Assembly (NCBI RefSeq): GCF_021504595.1
Contig: NZ_JACSGT010000001.1
Span: 2,170,001-2,234,000 of the forward strand
Length of the DNA stretch: 64,000 bases
Direction of reading: 5' to 3'
Source of the DNA: Chryseobacterium indicum
GTDB lineage: Bacteria; Bacteroidota; Bacteroidia; Flavobacteriales; Weeksellaceae
The notes below the pieces were generated by a model that saw only the letters and a program-made list of their open reading frames with translations, was not told the origin of the DNA and ran no database searches. The translations under genes and the position numbers were made by a program. Shown piece after piece: positions 26,804-35,124 of this stretch; the first letter of the stretch is position 1; every line of letters starts with the position of its first letter.

Positions 26804-27925
26804 TTGAAAAAGCTCTTCACCTTATTCATCACAATTGTTAGCTGTCTTCAATTGTATGCTCAACATACGTATGTTTTTTTCGGTTCTTTTAACTGGGAAA
26901 AAGAAACGGAGGGAATTTATGTGTATGAATTGAACACGCAAAACGGAAAATTATCAAAAATTACTTCTGTTTCGGGGATTTCAAATCCGTCTTTTCTAGC
27001 TTTGTCACCGGACGGAAAATATCTTTTTGCGTGTACGGAAAGCAAAACAAAGAACGGCGGAAGTGTAAGCAGTTTTGAATTTAATCCTGAAAAAAAGACT
27101 TTACAGTTCATCAGTAAACAAATCAGCGGTGGTGAAAATCCGGTTTATCTTACAGTTCATCCCAGCGGAAAATGGCTCGTTAACGGAAATTATACGGAAG
27201 GAAGTGTTTCTGTTTACCCCATCTCAGAAAACGGAACTCTTGAATCGTTTGTGCAGAATATACAGTTTTCGGAAGGAAGTGTAAATCTCGACAGACAGGA
27301 TCGTGCACACATCCATTCCACTGCTTTTTCTCCGGATTCCGATTATCTATTTCTGCCTGATCTCGGAGCGGATAAAATTCGCGCCTATCGTTTTAACAAT
27401 GAAAAAGATACACCTTTGCAGGAAGCTGAAATTCCTTTTATAAAAACAACTTTAGGAGCGGGACCGAGGCATTTTACCTTTCATCCGAATGGAAAATTCG
27501 CGTACTGTATTGAAGAAATGGGCGGTGCAGTCAGTGTTTATGCTTACGAAAACGGAAAACTAAAATCGCTTCAGAGGATTTTTACCCATCCTGAAACCTA
27601 TAAAGAAGATTTTGAAAGTTCTGATGTTCATCTTTCGCCGGACGGAAAGTTTTTGTACGCTTCCAATAGAGGAAAAGAAAATAATATTGTCATTTTTTCG
27701 ATTCAGGACGATGGAAGTCTGAAAACAATCGGCTATCAGTCTGTAAAAGGGAAACATCCGAGAACATTTAATCTCGATCCAAGCGGACAATTTTTAATCA
27801 CCGCCAATACGGCAACGAATAATGTTACGGTTTTTAAAAGAAATCCTGAAACCGGTTTGTTGAAAAAAGTCGGAAGAAAAATTAAGATCAGAAATGTTTC
27901 GAATGTGCAGATCAGAAGATATTAA
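26804..27925 (+). CDS. Secreted lactonase-family beta-propeller protein
   Basis: About 373 residues from TTG 26804, giving a signal peptide (MKKLFTLFITIVSCLQLYAQ). The in-frame ATG at 26735 lies inside a repeat element and would destroy the signal peptide. Seven similar blades follow, with recurring SPDGKYLFACTE, HPSGKWLVNGNY, HPNGKFAYCIEE and SPDGKFLYASNR. This is the 7-bladed Lactonase (Pgl-like, PF10282) fold. Relatives hydrolyse 6-phosphogluconolactone, but an exported member is unlikely to do so. Function is open. Confidence 0.85.
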   Translation: MKKLFTLFITIVSCLQLYAQHTYVFFGSFNWEKETEGIYVYELNTQNGKLSKITSVSGISNPSFLALSPDGKYLFACTESKTKNGGSVSSFEFNPEKKTLQFISKQISGGENPVYLTVHPSGKWLVNGNYTEGSVSVYPISENGTLESFVQNIQFSEGSVNLDRQDRAHIHSTAFSPDSDYLFLPDLGADKIRAYRFNNEKDTPLQEAEIPFIKTTLGAGPRHFTFHPNGKFAYCIEEMGGAVSVYAYENGKLKSLQRIFTHPETYKEDFESSDVHLSPDGKFLYASNRGKENNIVIFSIQDDGSLKTIGYQSVKGKHPRTFNLDPSGQFLITANTATNNVTVFKRNPETGLLKKVGRKIKIRNVSNVQIRRY

Positions 27926-27945
27926 TTGTATTTTTTTAGGTAATT

Positions 27946-28060
27946 TCGATTTAACCGCAAAAGCTACAAAAGACAATTAAATGTTTATAGGGATATTCGA
28001 AGTTCTCAAAAGAATAAAAATTCCTCTCATCTTTTCTGGTTAATAAAAGTTGAAACAACT
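27946..28060. repeat. Short relative of the MITE-like family
   Basis: Left GATTTAACCGCAAAAGCTAC, right TCTTTTCTGGTTAATAAAAG, roughly inverse to each other. The interior is only about 75 bp. Located between the lactonase-like gene and the PTH2-like gene. Confidence 0.4.
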
Positions 28061-28093
28061 TATTGTATCTTTCGAATTATAAAAAGTTACTAT

Positions 28094-28408
28094 ATGAAAA
28101 TGTACATCGTCGTTTTGAATACTGTTCCTGACAAATTAGTTCCTGTAATTACTGCACACGCTTCTTTAGCCTGTTATAAAAACTTTGAGGACAACAAAAA
28201 TATGATTCAATGGATCAGCGGAATATTCAAAAAAGTAGTTTGTGTCGTAAACGAAACCGAGTTTAACAGTTTTAAAAATGAGACAGATTATGTTTTACTA
28301 ACGGAATCTTCACTAGACAACAGAGAAGTCGCTTTGGCATTTTGTCCGAGAGAGGAATATCCGAAAAAATTTAAATTTCTGAAAATGTGGACTCCACAGA
28401 ATATCTGA
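28094..28408 (+). CDS. Small protein, possibly PTH2-like fold
   Basis: 104 residues, no signal peptide. MKMYIVVLNTVPDKLVPVIT and AHASLACYKNF resemble the first strand and helix of the peptidyl-tRNA hydrolase II / DUF2000 fold. VCVVNETEFNSF and EVALAFCPREE could be later strands. Hydrolase function cannot be assumed. A TATCTTTC promoter-like element lies at about 28063-28070. Convergent with the deformylase homologue, the stops being 1 bp apart. Confidence 0.55.
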   Translation: MKMYIVVLNTVPDKLVPVITAHASLACYKNFEDNKNMIQWISGIFKKVVCVVNETEFNSFKNETDYVLLTESSLDNREVALAFCPREEYPKKFKFLKMWTPQNI

Positions 28409-28409
28409 A

Positions 28410-29039
28410 TTACCTCATCCCAGAATCGCTCTTCTTAAAAGCATCCACTTTCTGATAAGAATCGTTTTTCTCTTTTTCTTTTTTGTCTGAAATTAAAATT
28501 CCGAAAAGATGATCGATTTCGTGCTGGAAAATAACGGCTGTAAAACCTTCCACAATTTCTGAATATTTCTGACCTTTTAAATCGACATATTCAAGCTGAA
28601 TGACTTTGCTTCGGTAGAACTGATCTCTGAAATCGGGAATCGAAAGATCGCCTTCGGGACCTAAATTCTGTAATTCTGATCTCCAGACAATGACAGGATT
28701 GATGAAATATTCCAACGGTTCACCTTTTTTATCAAAACGCTGAACCCAGATTACTTTTCTGTTGATTCCGACCTGTGGTGCGGCAATTCCCACTCCGCCA
28801 TCGGTGGAAAGCAAAGATTCCTTCATTCTGCTGACCAAAACTGCCGTATTTTTATCCAACGGATCGATTTCTGCGGAAAGGCTTAATAACGTCTTGTACT
28901 GATTTTCGTCTGTTGTCTGATAAATCGGCAACGCAGAATTTTTATCTCCCTGATTGATAATGGAAATTTCGCTTGGTGTCAGTTTTTGAGCGTTCATCAA
29001 ACCGATGAAAAGGATGAAAAGAAGGGATATTTTTTTCAT
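28410..29039 (-). CDS. Exported peptide-deformylase homologue with Cys-to-Asp change
   Basis: About 209 residues from ATG 29039, with a signal peptide (MKKISLLFILFIGLMNAQ). The ATG at 29105 would hide it. Deformylase motif 1 is GVGIAAPQVG. Motif 3 is FQHEIDHLFG (HExxH). Motif 2, normally EGCLS with the metal-binding Cys, reads EGDLSIPDF, and the GAT codon is clear in the DNA. True deformylases act in the cytoplasm and need that Cys, so this is probably not a housekeeping Def. It could be inactive, or a metal protein with His2Asp ligands in the periplasm. The family is sure, the activity is not. Confidence 0.85.
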   Translation of the reverse strand: MKKISLLFILFIGLMNAQKLTPSEISIINQGDKNSALPIYQTTDENQYKTLLSLSAEIDPLDKNTAVLVSRMKESLLSTDGGVGIAAPQVGINRKVIWVQRFDKKGEPLEYFINPVIVWRSELQNLGPEGDLSIPDFRDQFYRSKVIQLEYVDLKGQKYSEIVEGFTAVIFQHEIDHLFGILISDKKEKEKNDSYQKVDAFKKSDSGMR

Positions 29040-29167
29040 TTTTCTGAATGTTTTGCAAAGATAAATATTGCAGGCTAAGTTTTGTATATTTTGGTTGAAA
29101 CCCAATTAATTTTTTGGTAAAAAGCAATGAAAAATATGCAGACCTCATTGTCTTTTAAACGACTCAT

Positions 29168-29192
29168 TGTCATTCCGACGAAGGAAGAATCT
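29168..29192 (+). repeat. Solo copy of the TGTCATTC...GAATCT repeat
   Basis: 25 bp beginning TGTCATTCCGACGAAGG and ending AGAATCT. It has the same ends as the inverted repeats around the GIY-YIG gene at 16169. No nuclease gene is attached. Confidence 0.6.
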
Positions 29193-29266
29193 GCTTGAAA
29201 TTTCTTACACCTTTAATCTAAATAAAAACACAGCTTTTTACTTTTAACTTTTTACCTGGCTCTTTC

Positions 29267-30139
29267 TCAGTACGTTTTCGTCATATCACTGGGAATGATC
29301 AGATTAAAATCGGTGGGAATGTAATCTTTCTCAGGAACTTTTAATTCAGGATTATCCGATTCAAAAACAGAAATGACCGCCATTTTCAGATTCGGATTCT
29401 TTTGTTTAATGTACCAGTAAATCCCGCCAAATTCCTTGCTGTGGTAGTTTCCGTTGTAATGGATGAATGTTTTTCCGGATTGCAGATTTTTCAGGATAGA
29501 TTCTGCCATAGTCGCGTCTTTTATTGCCTGAGCCGAAATAAAATTCATCACTTTGGTTCCGTCTGCGTGATCGCCCATCATCGCTTTCATTTCAGGGTAA
29601 CCCGGCGTTTCGAGCGTTACTTTTATGGGAAGCTGTGCGATATAAGATTTTTCTTTTTCAGATAAATTATTCAGAGATTCCAGACCTTCTTTGGCGGTTT
29701 GAGATGCATATTTTCTGGGAATATTGGTTGCGATGAAGTTCAGCTTTTTTGCTTTGGCAAAATCCACCAAAGGTTTATAATCGGTAGTGAAATTATTCCA
29801 GAGTCTTGCGGAATCTTTCAGTGTTTTCGCGTCTATTTTCCCGTTGAGATATTGATTCAGTTGCGGCTGATTGTCTCTTTCGAACATTTCAGCACCTAAA
29901 ATAAGCAGTCCGTTTTTCTGAGCATACAAACCTTCCGTCACTTTAAGCTGTAACCAGTGGTTGATGGAATTATTATGATTTTCACCGAAGAAAACCACGT
30001 CGTAATCAGCCAGTTGTCTGATGAGTTTTTCGGGCTTTATTGATTTTCCTTTTTTGTCGTAAAACTGATAGGCTTTAAATTGCTGTGCCTGAAATGAACA
30101 GAAAACAGTAAGAAAAAAGGCAGTGAAAAGGTTTTTCAT
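29267..30139 (-). CDS. ChaN-family heme-binding-type secreted protein
   Basis: About 290 residues from MKNLFTAFFLTVFCSFQAQQ (30139). The ATG at 30181 lies in repeat sequence. The haem-binding-uptake (ChaN/PhuW, PF04187) domain is suggested by DYDVVFFGENHNNSINHWLQ, LILGAEMFERDNQP, MMGDHADGTKVMNFISAQ and FIHYNGNYHSKEFG. It lies downstream of the heme-uptake operon on the same strand, but is separated from it by a terminator and 600 bp of repeats. A link to heme handling is therefore plausible rather than shown. Confidence 0.82.
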   Translation of the reverse strand: MKNLFTAFFLTVFCSFQAQQFKAYQFYDKKGKSIKPEKLIRQLADYDVVFFGENHNNSINHWLQLKVTEGLYAQKNGLLILGAEMFERDNQPQLNQYLNGKIDAKTLKDSARLWNNFTTDYKPLVDFAKAKKLNFIATNIPRKYASQTAKEGLESLNNLSEKEKSYIAQLPIKVTLETPGYPEMKAMMGDHADGTKVMNFISAQAIKDATMAESILKNLQSGKTFIHYNGNYHSKEFGGIYWYIKQKNPNLKMAVISVFESDNPELKVPEKDYIPTDFNLIIPSDMTKTY

Positions 30140-30152
30140 TTTAATTTGTTTT

Positions 30153-30681
30153 TTAAACACGAATGGCTTTACAAATATCACGATATAATTTTAATTTTCT
30201 GTTGTTTTTTTAAACACGAATGATACAAATGGCTTCACGAATATCACGATATAACTTTAATTTTTTAATGATCCATTGTTTATTTTAACGCGAAGCTTTT
30301 TTAAACACTAATATCACAAATGGTTTCACGAATGACACAAGGTAACGTTGATTTATTTTAACGCAAAGTAGATATTTTAAGGTAAATATTTTAAAGTAAG
30401 CAAAGTTATTCAGATTTCATCTGTTATTAAGCGAACGTTTTATGATTGCATTTGGCAATGTCTTAGCTGAGTGGCTCGTTCTATCATTTGCTGAACGAAG
30501 TGCCATTGCGAACAAAAAAATATGCTCAATTAGGTCAAAAAGACTTCGCGTTCTTCGCGTTAAATATCGTATCCTTTGTGAAAAATATTAGTGCGATTCG
30601 TGTTTAAAAAAAAGCTTCGCGTTAAAATAAATCAACGTTACCTTGTGTCATTTGTGAAACCATTCGTGTCATTCGTGTTTA
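30153..30681. repeat. Complex repeat block: degenerate tandem units closed by a 68-bp inverted repeat
   Basis: Three degenerate direct copies of a roughly 60-bp unit start near 30157, 30210 and 30300 (TTTTAAACACGAATG..., GGCTTCACGAATATCACGAT, ATTTTAACGC). The last is inverted at 30613-30681. The outer arms 30302-30370 and 30613-30681 match at about 60 of 68 positions. The core GACACAAGGTAACGTTGATT then TATTTTAACGC (30333-30364 and 30619-30650) is perfect. It occupies the whole gap between ChaN and hmuS. No ORF. Confidence 0.7.
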
Positions 30682-30684
30682 GAT

Positions 30685-30718
30685 AAAAAAAGCCGCCTGT
30701 AAAAAACAAAACGGCTTA
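30685..30718 (-). terminator. Probable terminator of the heme operon
   Basis: On the minus strand AAGCCG/CGGCTT (6 bp) with a 16-nt loop and seven T residues, 25 bp after the hmuS stop codon. Confidence 0.55.
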
Positions 30719-30742
30719 AAGAAACTATCTAACTATTTCAAT

Positions 30743-31771
30743 TTATTTTTCAAGATCGGCGACGAGGTCTTTCCATTCCTGTAATTCCGGGATTCCGGGT
30801 TTTCTTTTTCCGAAAAACTGAACGATAAAATCGCCCTCTTTATTGAAAACTTCAATGGCGGTCACTTCTCCGTCTTCCGTCGGTTTTTTCACAATCCATG
30901 CTTCCGCAATTTTGGTAACGTCCAGATGCAGATTGAAATCGGGATCCATCACATTGAACCATTGCTGATGCCAAAGTGTTTTTTTCACGTTTCCTGTATG
31001 AATCTGGATGATTCCTCTGTTTCCGACAAAAATCATGATCGGAAGTTCTTTTTCCGATGCATCTTCCAGTACGTTTACGACTTTTGAGCTTTCAATTTTC
31101 TTTGCAAAACCTTCCGGAGCCAGTCTCAACGCCTGCGTTCTGCTCACTCCGAATTTTCGGGTCATCATAAAGAAATCGTGGGTATCTTTCAGATTTGTCC
31201 ATGCTTTCTGGAAGCCTTCTACATCAATTTCGGCATCCGGTTTTTCTTCTGCTTTCGGAGCTGCTTTTTCAAAATCGAAAGATCCGTTCTGCTCTTCTGC
31301 TTTATATTTTTCTGCCATTTCATAGAAAGCCGCTTCGTTGCTGTCTTTGGTAAGGTAAATTTTATGCAGCGCCAAACCGTCTTTTCCGAAAAACTGAAGG
31401 CTTTTTTTATCTCCTTCCACCACTGCGAAAGCTAATTTCCAGTGATTCAGGAAAATTCTTAAATCAATATCTTCTCCCACGAAAAGCTGTGCATGAGGAC
31501 TGCTGAAATCGCCGTTCAGATACACTCCTTTTCTTTCGTGAACGCACTCTTCGTTGCGTGTAAGCGCCATTACTTTTCCTAACTGCTCCACTTCTGCTAA
31601 AATATTCTGAAACTCCGGCTTCAGAACCGTTACGCCTTCTCCTACGCTGGTTGCCAACAGTTCCGCTTCGCTTACTCCAAGTTCTGCTGCGGCATTTCGG
31701 ATTCTCATATGCGGATTTTCAGCTTTAAGAGCTTCCCATTTTTCCTTCAGATCGTTTACTAATGTGCTCAT
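30743..31771 (-). CDS. hmuS: Hemin-degrading/heme-binding factor, HemS/ChuS type
   Basis: 342 residues, the same length as ChuS, with two tandem HemS-like halves (about 1-165 and 190-342: KEKWEALKAENPHMRIRNAA against FQKAWTNLKDTHDFFMMTRK). Cytoplasmic heme acceptor/degrader that releases iron. Last gene of the uptake operon, 4 bp after the methyltransferase gene. The acidic linker (KAAPKAEEKPDAEIDVE) separates the two halves. Confidence 0.9.
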   Translation of the reverse strand: MSTLVNDLKEKWEALKAENPHMRIRNAAAELGVSEAELLATSVGEGVTVLKPEFQNILAEVEQLGKVMALTRNEECVHERKGVYLNGDFSSPHAQLFVGEDIDLRIFLNHWKLAFAVVEGDKKSLQFFGKDGLALHKIYLTKDSNEAAFYEMAEKYKAEEQNGSFDFEKAAPKAEEKPDAEIDVEGFQKAWTNLKDTHDFFMMTRKFGVSRTQALRLAPEGFAKKIESSKVVNVLEDASEKELPIMIFVGNRGIIQIHTGNVKKTLWHQQWFNVMDPDFNLHLDVTKIAEAWIVKKPTEDGEVTAIEVFNKEGDFIVQFFGKRKPGIPELQEWKDLVADLEK

Positions 31772-31775
31772 TTAT

Positions 31776-32435
31776 TTATTTTTTAATGGTTAAAATTGTA
31801 TAATTTCTTGTGATGGTTTCTTCTCCGGTTTTGCTTTTTACTTCTTCCTGCCGTTCGGAAATTTTCATTCTTTTAAAATAACTTTTGGAAACGGTTTCCT
31901 CCATTTCATCGGTATTGTACAACGTAAAACCGAATTTTGTAAAAGGAAGTTTTTCCATGAAATTACGCTGTCCGAAAGTGAGAACAAATGTTCCGCTGTC
32001 TTTCAGAACTCTGTAAATTTCATTGAGAAAGTCTGTTGGTTTCTGCCAGAAATAAACAGTGTTTACGGTAAATATTTTATCGAATGTTTTGTCTTCAAAA
32101 GGCAGTTCTGTTCCTTCGTACAGGATAAATTCAGCCTGATTTTCAAAATCTTTATTCAGTTTTATGGCTTCATGATGCATGGTTTCCGAAATATCAATTC
32201 CGGTATATTTTACATCAATGGCTTTGTTTAAAATATTTCTGACATGCCCTGCATTTCCATGACCGATTTCCAGAATGTGTTCATTGTCTTCTATTAAAAG
32301 GGTTTGTATACTTTCCAACGTCATTCCGATGTTGGTTTCATTCATCATTTCGCCGATCTCGATTCCTTTTTCTCCTTGAGGATGGGCGAGATTCTGTGCT
32401 AATATTTTCAGTTTTTCTGTATCCATATTATCCAA
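31776..32435 (-). CDS. SAM-dependent class I methyltransferase in the heme operon
   Basis: 219 residues. SAM motif I is HILEIGHGNAGHVRNIL. VKYTGIDISETMHHEAIKL is post-I and FDKIFTVNTVYFWQKPTDF lies in the UbiE-like methyltransferase-11 core. It overlaps the end of the ATPase gene by 8 bp and is followed by hmuS after 4 bp, so it is translated as part of the heme operon. The substrate is unknown. Its position makes a tetrapyrrole or a heme-uptake component a reasonable guess, not more. Confidence 0.82.
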   Translation of the reverse strand: MDNMDTEKLKILAQNLAHPQGEKGIEIGEMMNETNIGMTLESIQTLLIEDNEHILEIGHGNAGHVRNILNKAIDVKYTGIDISETMHHEAIKLNKDFENQAEFILYEGTELPFEDKTFDKIFTVNTVYFWQKPTDFLNEIYRVLKDSGTFVLTFGQRNFMEKLPFTKFGFTLYNTDEMEETVSKSYFKRMKISERQEEVKSKTGEETITRNYTILTIKK

Positions 32436-33198
32436 AAATAATCATTGGGTGCGAAGTTACCGGATGATTGCAGATCGTACACGGAAAATTGTAGGCTTCC
32501 CGGATATTTTCTGCGGTGAAAACCTCTTCCGGAGTTCCGTACGCAGCAACTTTTCCTGATTTCATTAATAAAACTTTATCGGCATATTGTGCGGCAAGAT
32601 TGAGATCATGAAGAACCACAATCGCAGAATTGGCTTTTTTGGTGAAATTTTTAATGATTTCCAATGCTTTGTACTGATGTTTAATGTCTAAATTATTTAA
32701 AGGTTCATCTAAAAAAACAAGTTTGTGGGCAATTTCGTTCTGAAGCTGCGCAAAAACCCTCGAAAGATGAACGCGCTGTTTTTCGCCTCCCGATAAAGTG
32801 TTGTATTCTCTTTCTTTTAAATGCAGAATATCCGTTTCATTCATCATTCGGTTTGTCGATTCATGGTCTTCTGTTTTAGGCTGTGCATCGAAATACGGAT
32901 AACGCCCCATCATCACGACTTCTTTTACTTCCAGCGGAATATCGTTGCTGTTGTGCTGTGAAAATTTGGCTTTGTGTTTTGAAAGCTCTTTCACATTCCA
33001 GTCGTTGATATGCCTGTTTTTAAATACAATCTGCTGTTCAGATTTAATTTCATTGGCAAGAATACTCAGAAGGCTCGATTTTCCTGCTCCGTTCGGACCG
33101 ACAATTGCCAGGAATTCGCCATATTCCAGATGAACGTCCACCGAATCCAAAATATGAAAGGTTTTATGCTGATAACTGATCTGATGCGCTTTTATCAT
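32428..33198 (-). CDS. hmuV: Heme ABC transporter ATP-binding protein
   Basis: 256 residues. Walker A GPNGAGKSS, signature LSGGEKQRVHLSR, Walker B KLVFLDEP and H-loop VVLHDLN. FepC/HmuV type ATPase that energises HmuU. Overlaps hmuU by 4 bp upstream and the methyltransferase gene by 8 bp downstream. Confidence 0.93.
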   Translation of the reverse strand: MIKAHQISYQHKTFHILDSVDVHLEYGEFLAIVGPNGAGKSSLLSILANEIKSEQQIVFKNRHINDWNVKELSKHKAKFSQHNSNDIPLEVKEVVMMGRYPYFDAQPKTEDHESTNRMMNETDILHLKEREYNTLSGGEKQRVHLSRVFAQLQNEIAHKLVFLDEPLNNLDIKHQYKALEIIKNFTKKANSAIVVLHDLNLAAQYADKVLLMKSGKVAAYGTPEEVFTAENIREAYNFPCTICNHPVTSHPMIIFG

Positions 33199-34238
33199 AA
33201 CAGTGATTTTTTAAATTTAACTAAAATCGCAATGAAAACCGGACCTCCCATTAAGGCGGTTAAAATCCCGATCGGAAGTTCCGAAGGTTCCACAATACTT
33301 CTGCTGAAAGTATCTGCCGTTAATAATAAAATGCTTCCGCACACCGCTGATAACGGTAAAATAACAGCATAGTCTGATTTAAACAAAAATCTTAAAATAT
33401 ATGGAACGATAAGCCCGACAAAACCAATGGTTCCCGAAAATGCCACACAGCTTCCCACCATTAAAGCCGTAATAAGGATGATCTGCTTTTTTAATCTTTC
33501 TACATTAATTCCCAAATGCTGTGCATCTTTTTCGCCTAACATCATTGCATTCAACGCTTTGCCTTTTGGCAGTAAAACCGTGTACGAAATAACCAGAACG
33601 ATTCCCAAAATAATATTCTTCGTCCATGTTGCAGCAGCTAAACTTCCTAAATTCCAGAACGTTAAATCTCTCAATTGGTCGTCTTTTGAGATGTAAATCA
33701 GGAAACCTGTAATCGAAAATCCGATCGCTGTAATGGCAACTCCCGATAATAACATCATTACGACATTAGTTTTACCGCCGCTGGTTGAAATTCTGTACAC
33801 CAGAAGCATGGAAATAAAAGATCCGATAAAAGCAGCAATCCCCACCAATGAAAACTGTACAGCTTCAGGAAGAAATTCTCTGAAATATCCTCCCAAAACG
33901 ATGGTAATGGCTGCAAGCAGGGTTGCGCCGGAAGTGAGCCCGATTAAATCTCCCGTTGCCAGAGGATTTCTGAACAATCCCTGCAAACCTGTTCCGGAAA
34001 CCGCCAACATACTTCCAATAAGGATCGCCATCACAATTCTGGCTGCTCTTACATCCCATACAACATATTTATCACTCATTGAGAGCGACTGATCTCCGTT
34101 CATTATTTTTTGTAAAACAGTGAATGCAGACTGACCTCCGAAATCGTAAACTCCGGTGTTAAGCGACCCTACTGCAATGATGCAAAGCAATACGGTGCTT
34201 ATGATGATGTAAACGGATAATTTACCTGGTGCTTTCAA
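33195..34238 (-). CDS. hmuU: Heme ABC transporter permease, FecCD family
   Basis: 347 residues with about ten hydrophobic helices. Motifs are VVWDVRAARIVMAILIGSML, GTGLQGLFRNPLATGDLIGL and SGTIGFVGLIVPYILR. Inner-membrane channel for heme. The start overlaps the end of hmuT by 17 bp. Confidence 0.93.
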   Translation of the reverse strand: MKAPGKLSVYIIISTVLLCIIAVGSLNTGVYDFGGQSAFTVLQKIMNGDQSLSMSDKYVVWDVRAARIVMAILIGSMLAVSGTGLQGLFRNPLATGDLIGLTSGATLLAAITIVLGGYFREFLPEAVQFSLVGIAAFIGSFISMLLVYRISTSGGKTNVVMMLLSGVAITAIGFSITGFLIYISKDDQLRDLTFWNLGSLAAATWTKNIILGIVLVISYTVLLPKGKALNAMMLGEKDAQHLGINVERLKKQIILITALMVGSCVAFSGTIGFVGLIVPYILRFLFKSDYAVILPLSAVCGSILLLTADTFSRSIVEPSELPIGILTALMGGPVFIAILVKFKKSLL

Positions 34239-35097
34239 TCAGAAGTTGGTTTAATTCTACTGCTGCCTGTCCTAATCTTGGTCCGAAACCGGAAACAAGA
34301 CCGCCGTCCATGGCAATAATTTTTTTATTTTTTCCGGCATTGGTTTGGGAAACTCCCGGCATTTTTAGCGCGCCTTCGTTTCCTCCCGCTCCCTGCAATC
34401 CGCTTGTGAAGAAGAATAGTACATCGGGATTTGCCTTTACAACCGCTTCCGGCGTTAAAGGTTTGAAATCTTCAAAATCATTAACGGCATTTTGTCCGCC
34501 TGCAATTTCAATTAAAGAAGACATCGGTGTATTTTTTCCTGAAACCATGAGCATATTTCCTCTTGCGTAGATGAACAGGATTTTCGGTTTTTTGGCAATC
34601 GGCTGAATCTGTTTCAGATCGGCATCAATTTTATCATTCAGTTTCTGATAATCTGTATTTCCGACTGCTTTTGCTACTTCGGCGATCAGTTTTTTAGTTC
34701 CATCAACGGTAAATTCCTGTTTAAAAATTTCTGTTTTGATGCCGGAAGATTTAATTTTCCCCATCAGTTCAGGATTGATGTCTTTATCGGAAGCCAAAAT
34801 TAAGGTGGGAGAAACTGCCATAATAGGCTCGATGGTCATTGATCTTACGTGTCCCAGATCTTTAGCTGTCGATTTAAGAGATTCGGGAAAAGTACTTGTC
34901 ACGTCGGTTCCCACGATTTCTTTTTCGTGACCTAAAGCGGCTACAATTTCGGTGATTCCGCCATTCAGCGTTACGATTTTATGAGCAGATTTGGGAGCTT
35001 CAGAGCTTTGTTCTGTTTTATTTTCAGTAGCAGCTCCTTCTTTTTTGCAGGAATAGACTGCCATTAATACAGATGCGGCAAGAATGAATTTTTTCAT
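34222..35097 (-). CDS. hmuT: Heme ABC transporter substrate-binding lipoprotein
   Basis: 291 residues. Lipoprotein signal (MKKFILAASVLMAVYSCKKE) and a short Ser/Glu-rich linker, then a helical-backbone binding protein of the BtuF/HmuT class (KIVTLNGGITEIVAALGHEK, GTDVTSTFPESLKS, LGHVRSMTIEPIMAVSPTLI). It delivers heme from the outer-membrane receptor to HmuUV. Located between the HmuY-like gene and hmuU. Confidence 0.92.
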   Translation of the reverse strand: MKKFILAASVLMAVYSCKKEGAATENKTEQSSEAPKSAHKIVTLNGGITEIVAALGHEKEIVGTDVTSTFPESLKSTAKDLGHVRSMTIEPIMAVSPTLILASDKDINPELMGKIKSSGIKTEIFKQEFTVDGTKKLIAEVAKAVGNTDYQKLNDKIDADLKQIQPIAKKPKILFIYARGNMLMVSGKNTPMSSLIEIAGGQNAVNDFEDFKPLTPEAVVKANPDVLFFFTSGLQGAGGNEGALKMPGVSQTNAGKNKKIIAMDGGLVSGFGPRLGQAAVELNQLLIESTR

Positions 35098-35124
35098 GAT
35101 ATCTTTTTATTTGATTTAAAATTT

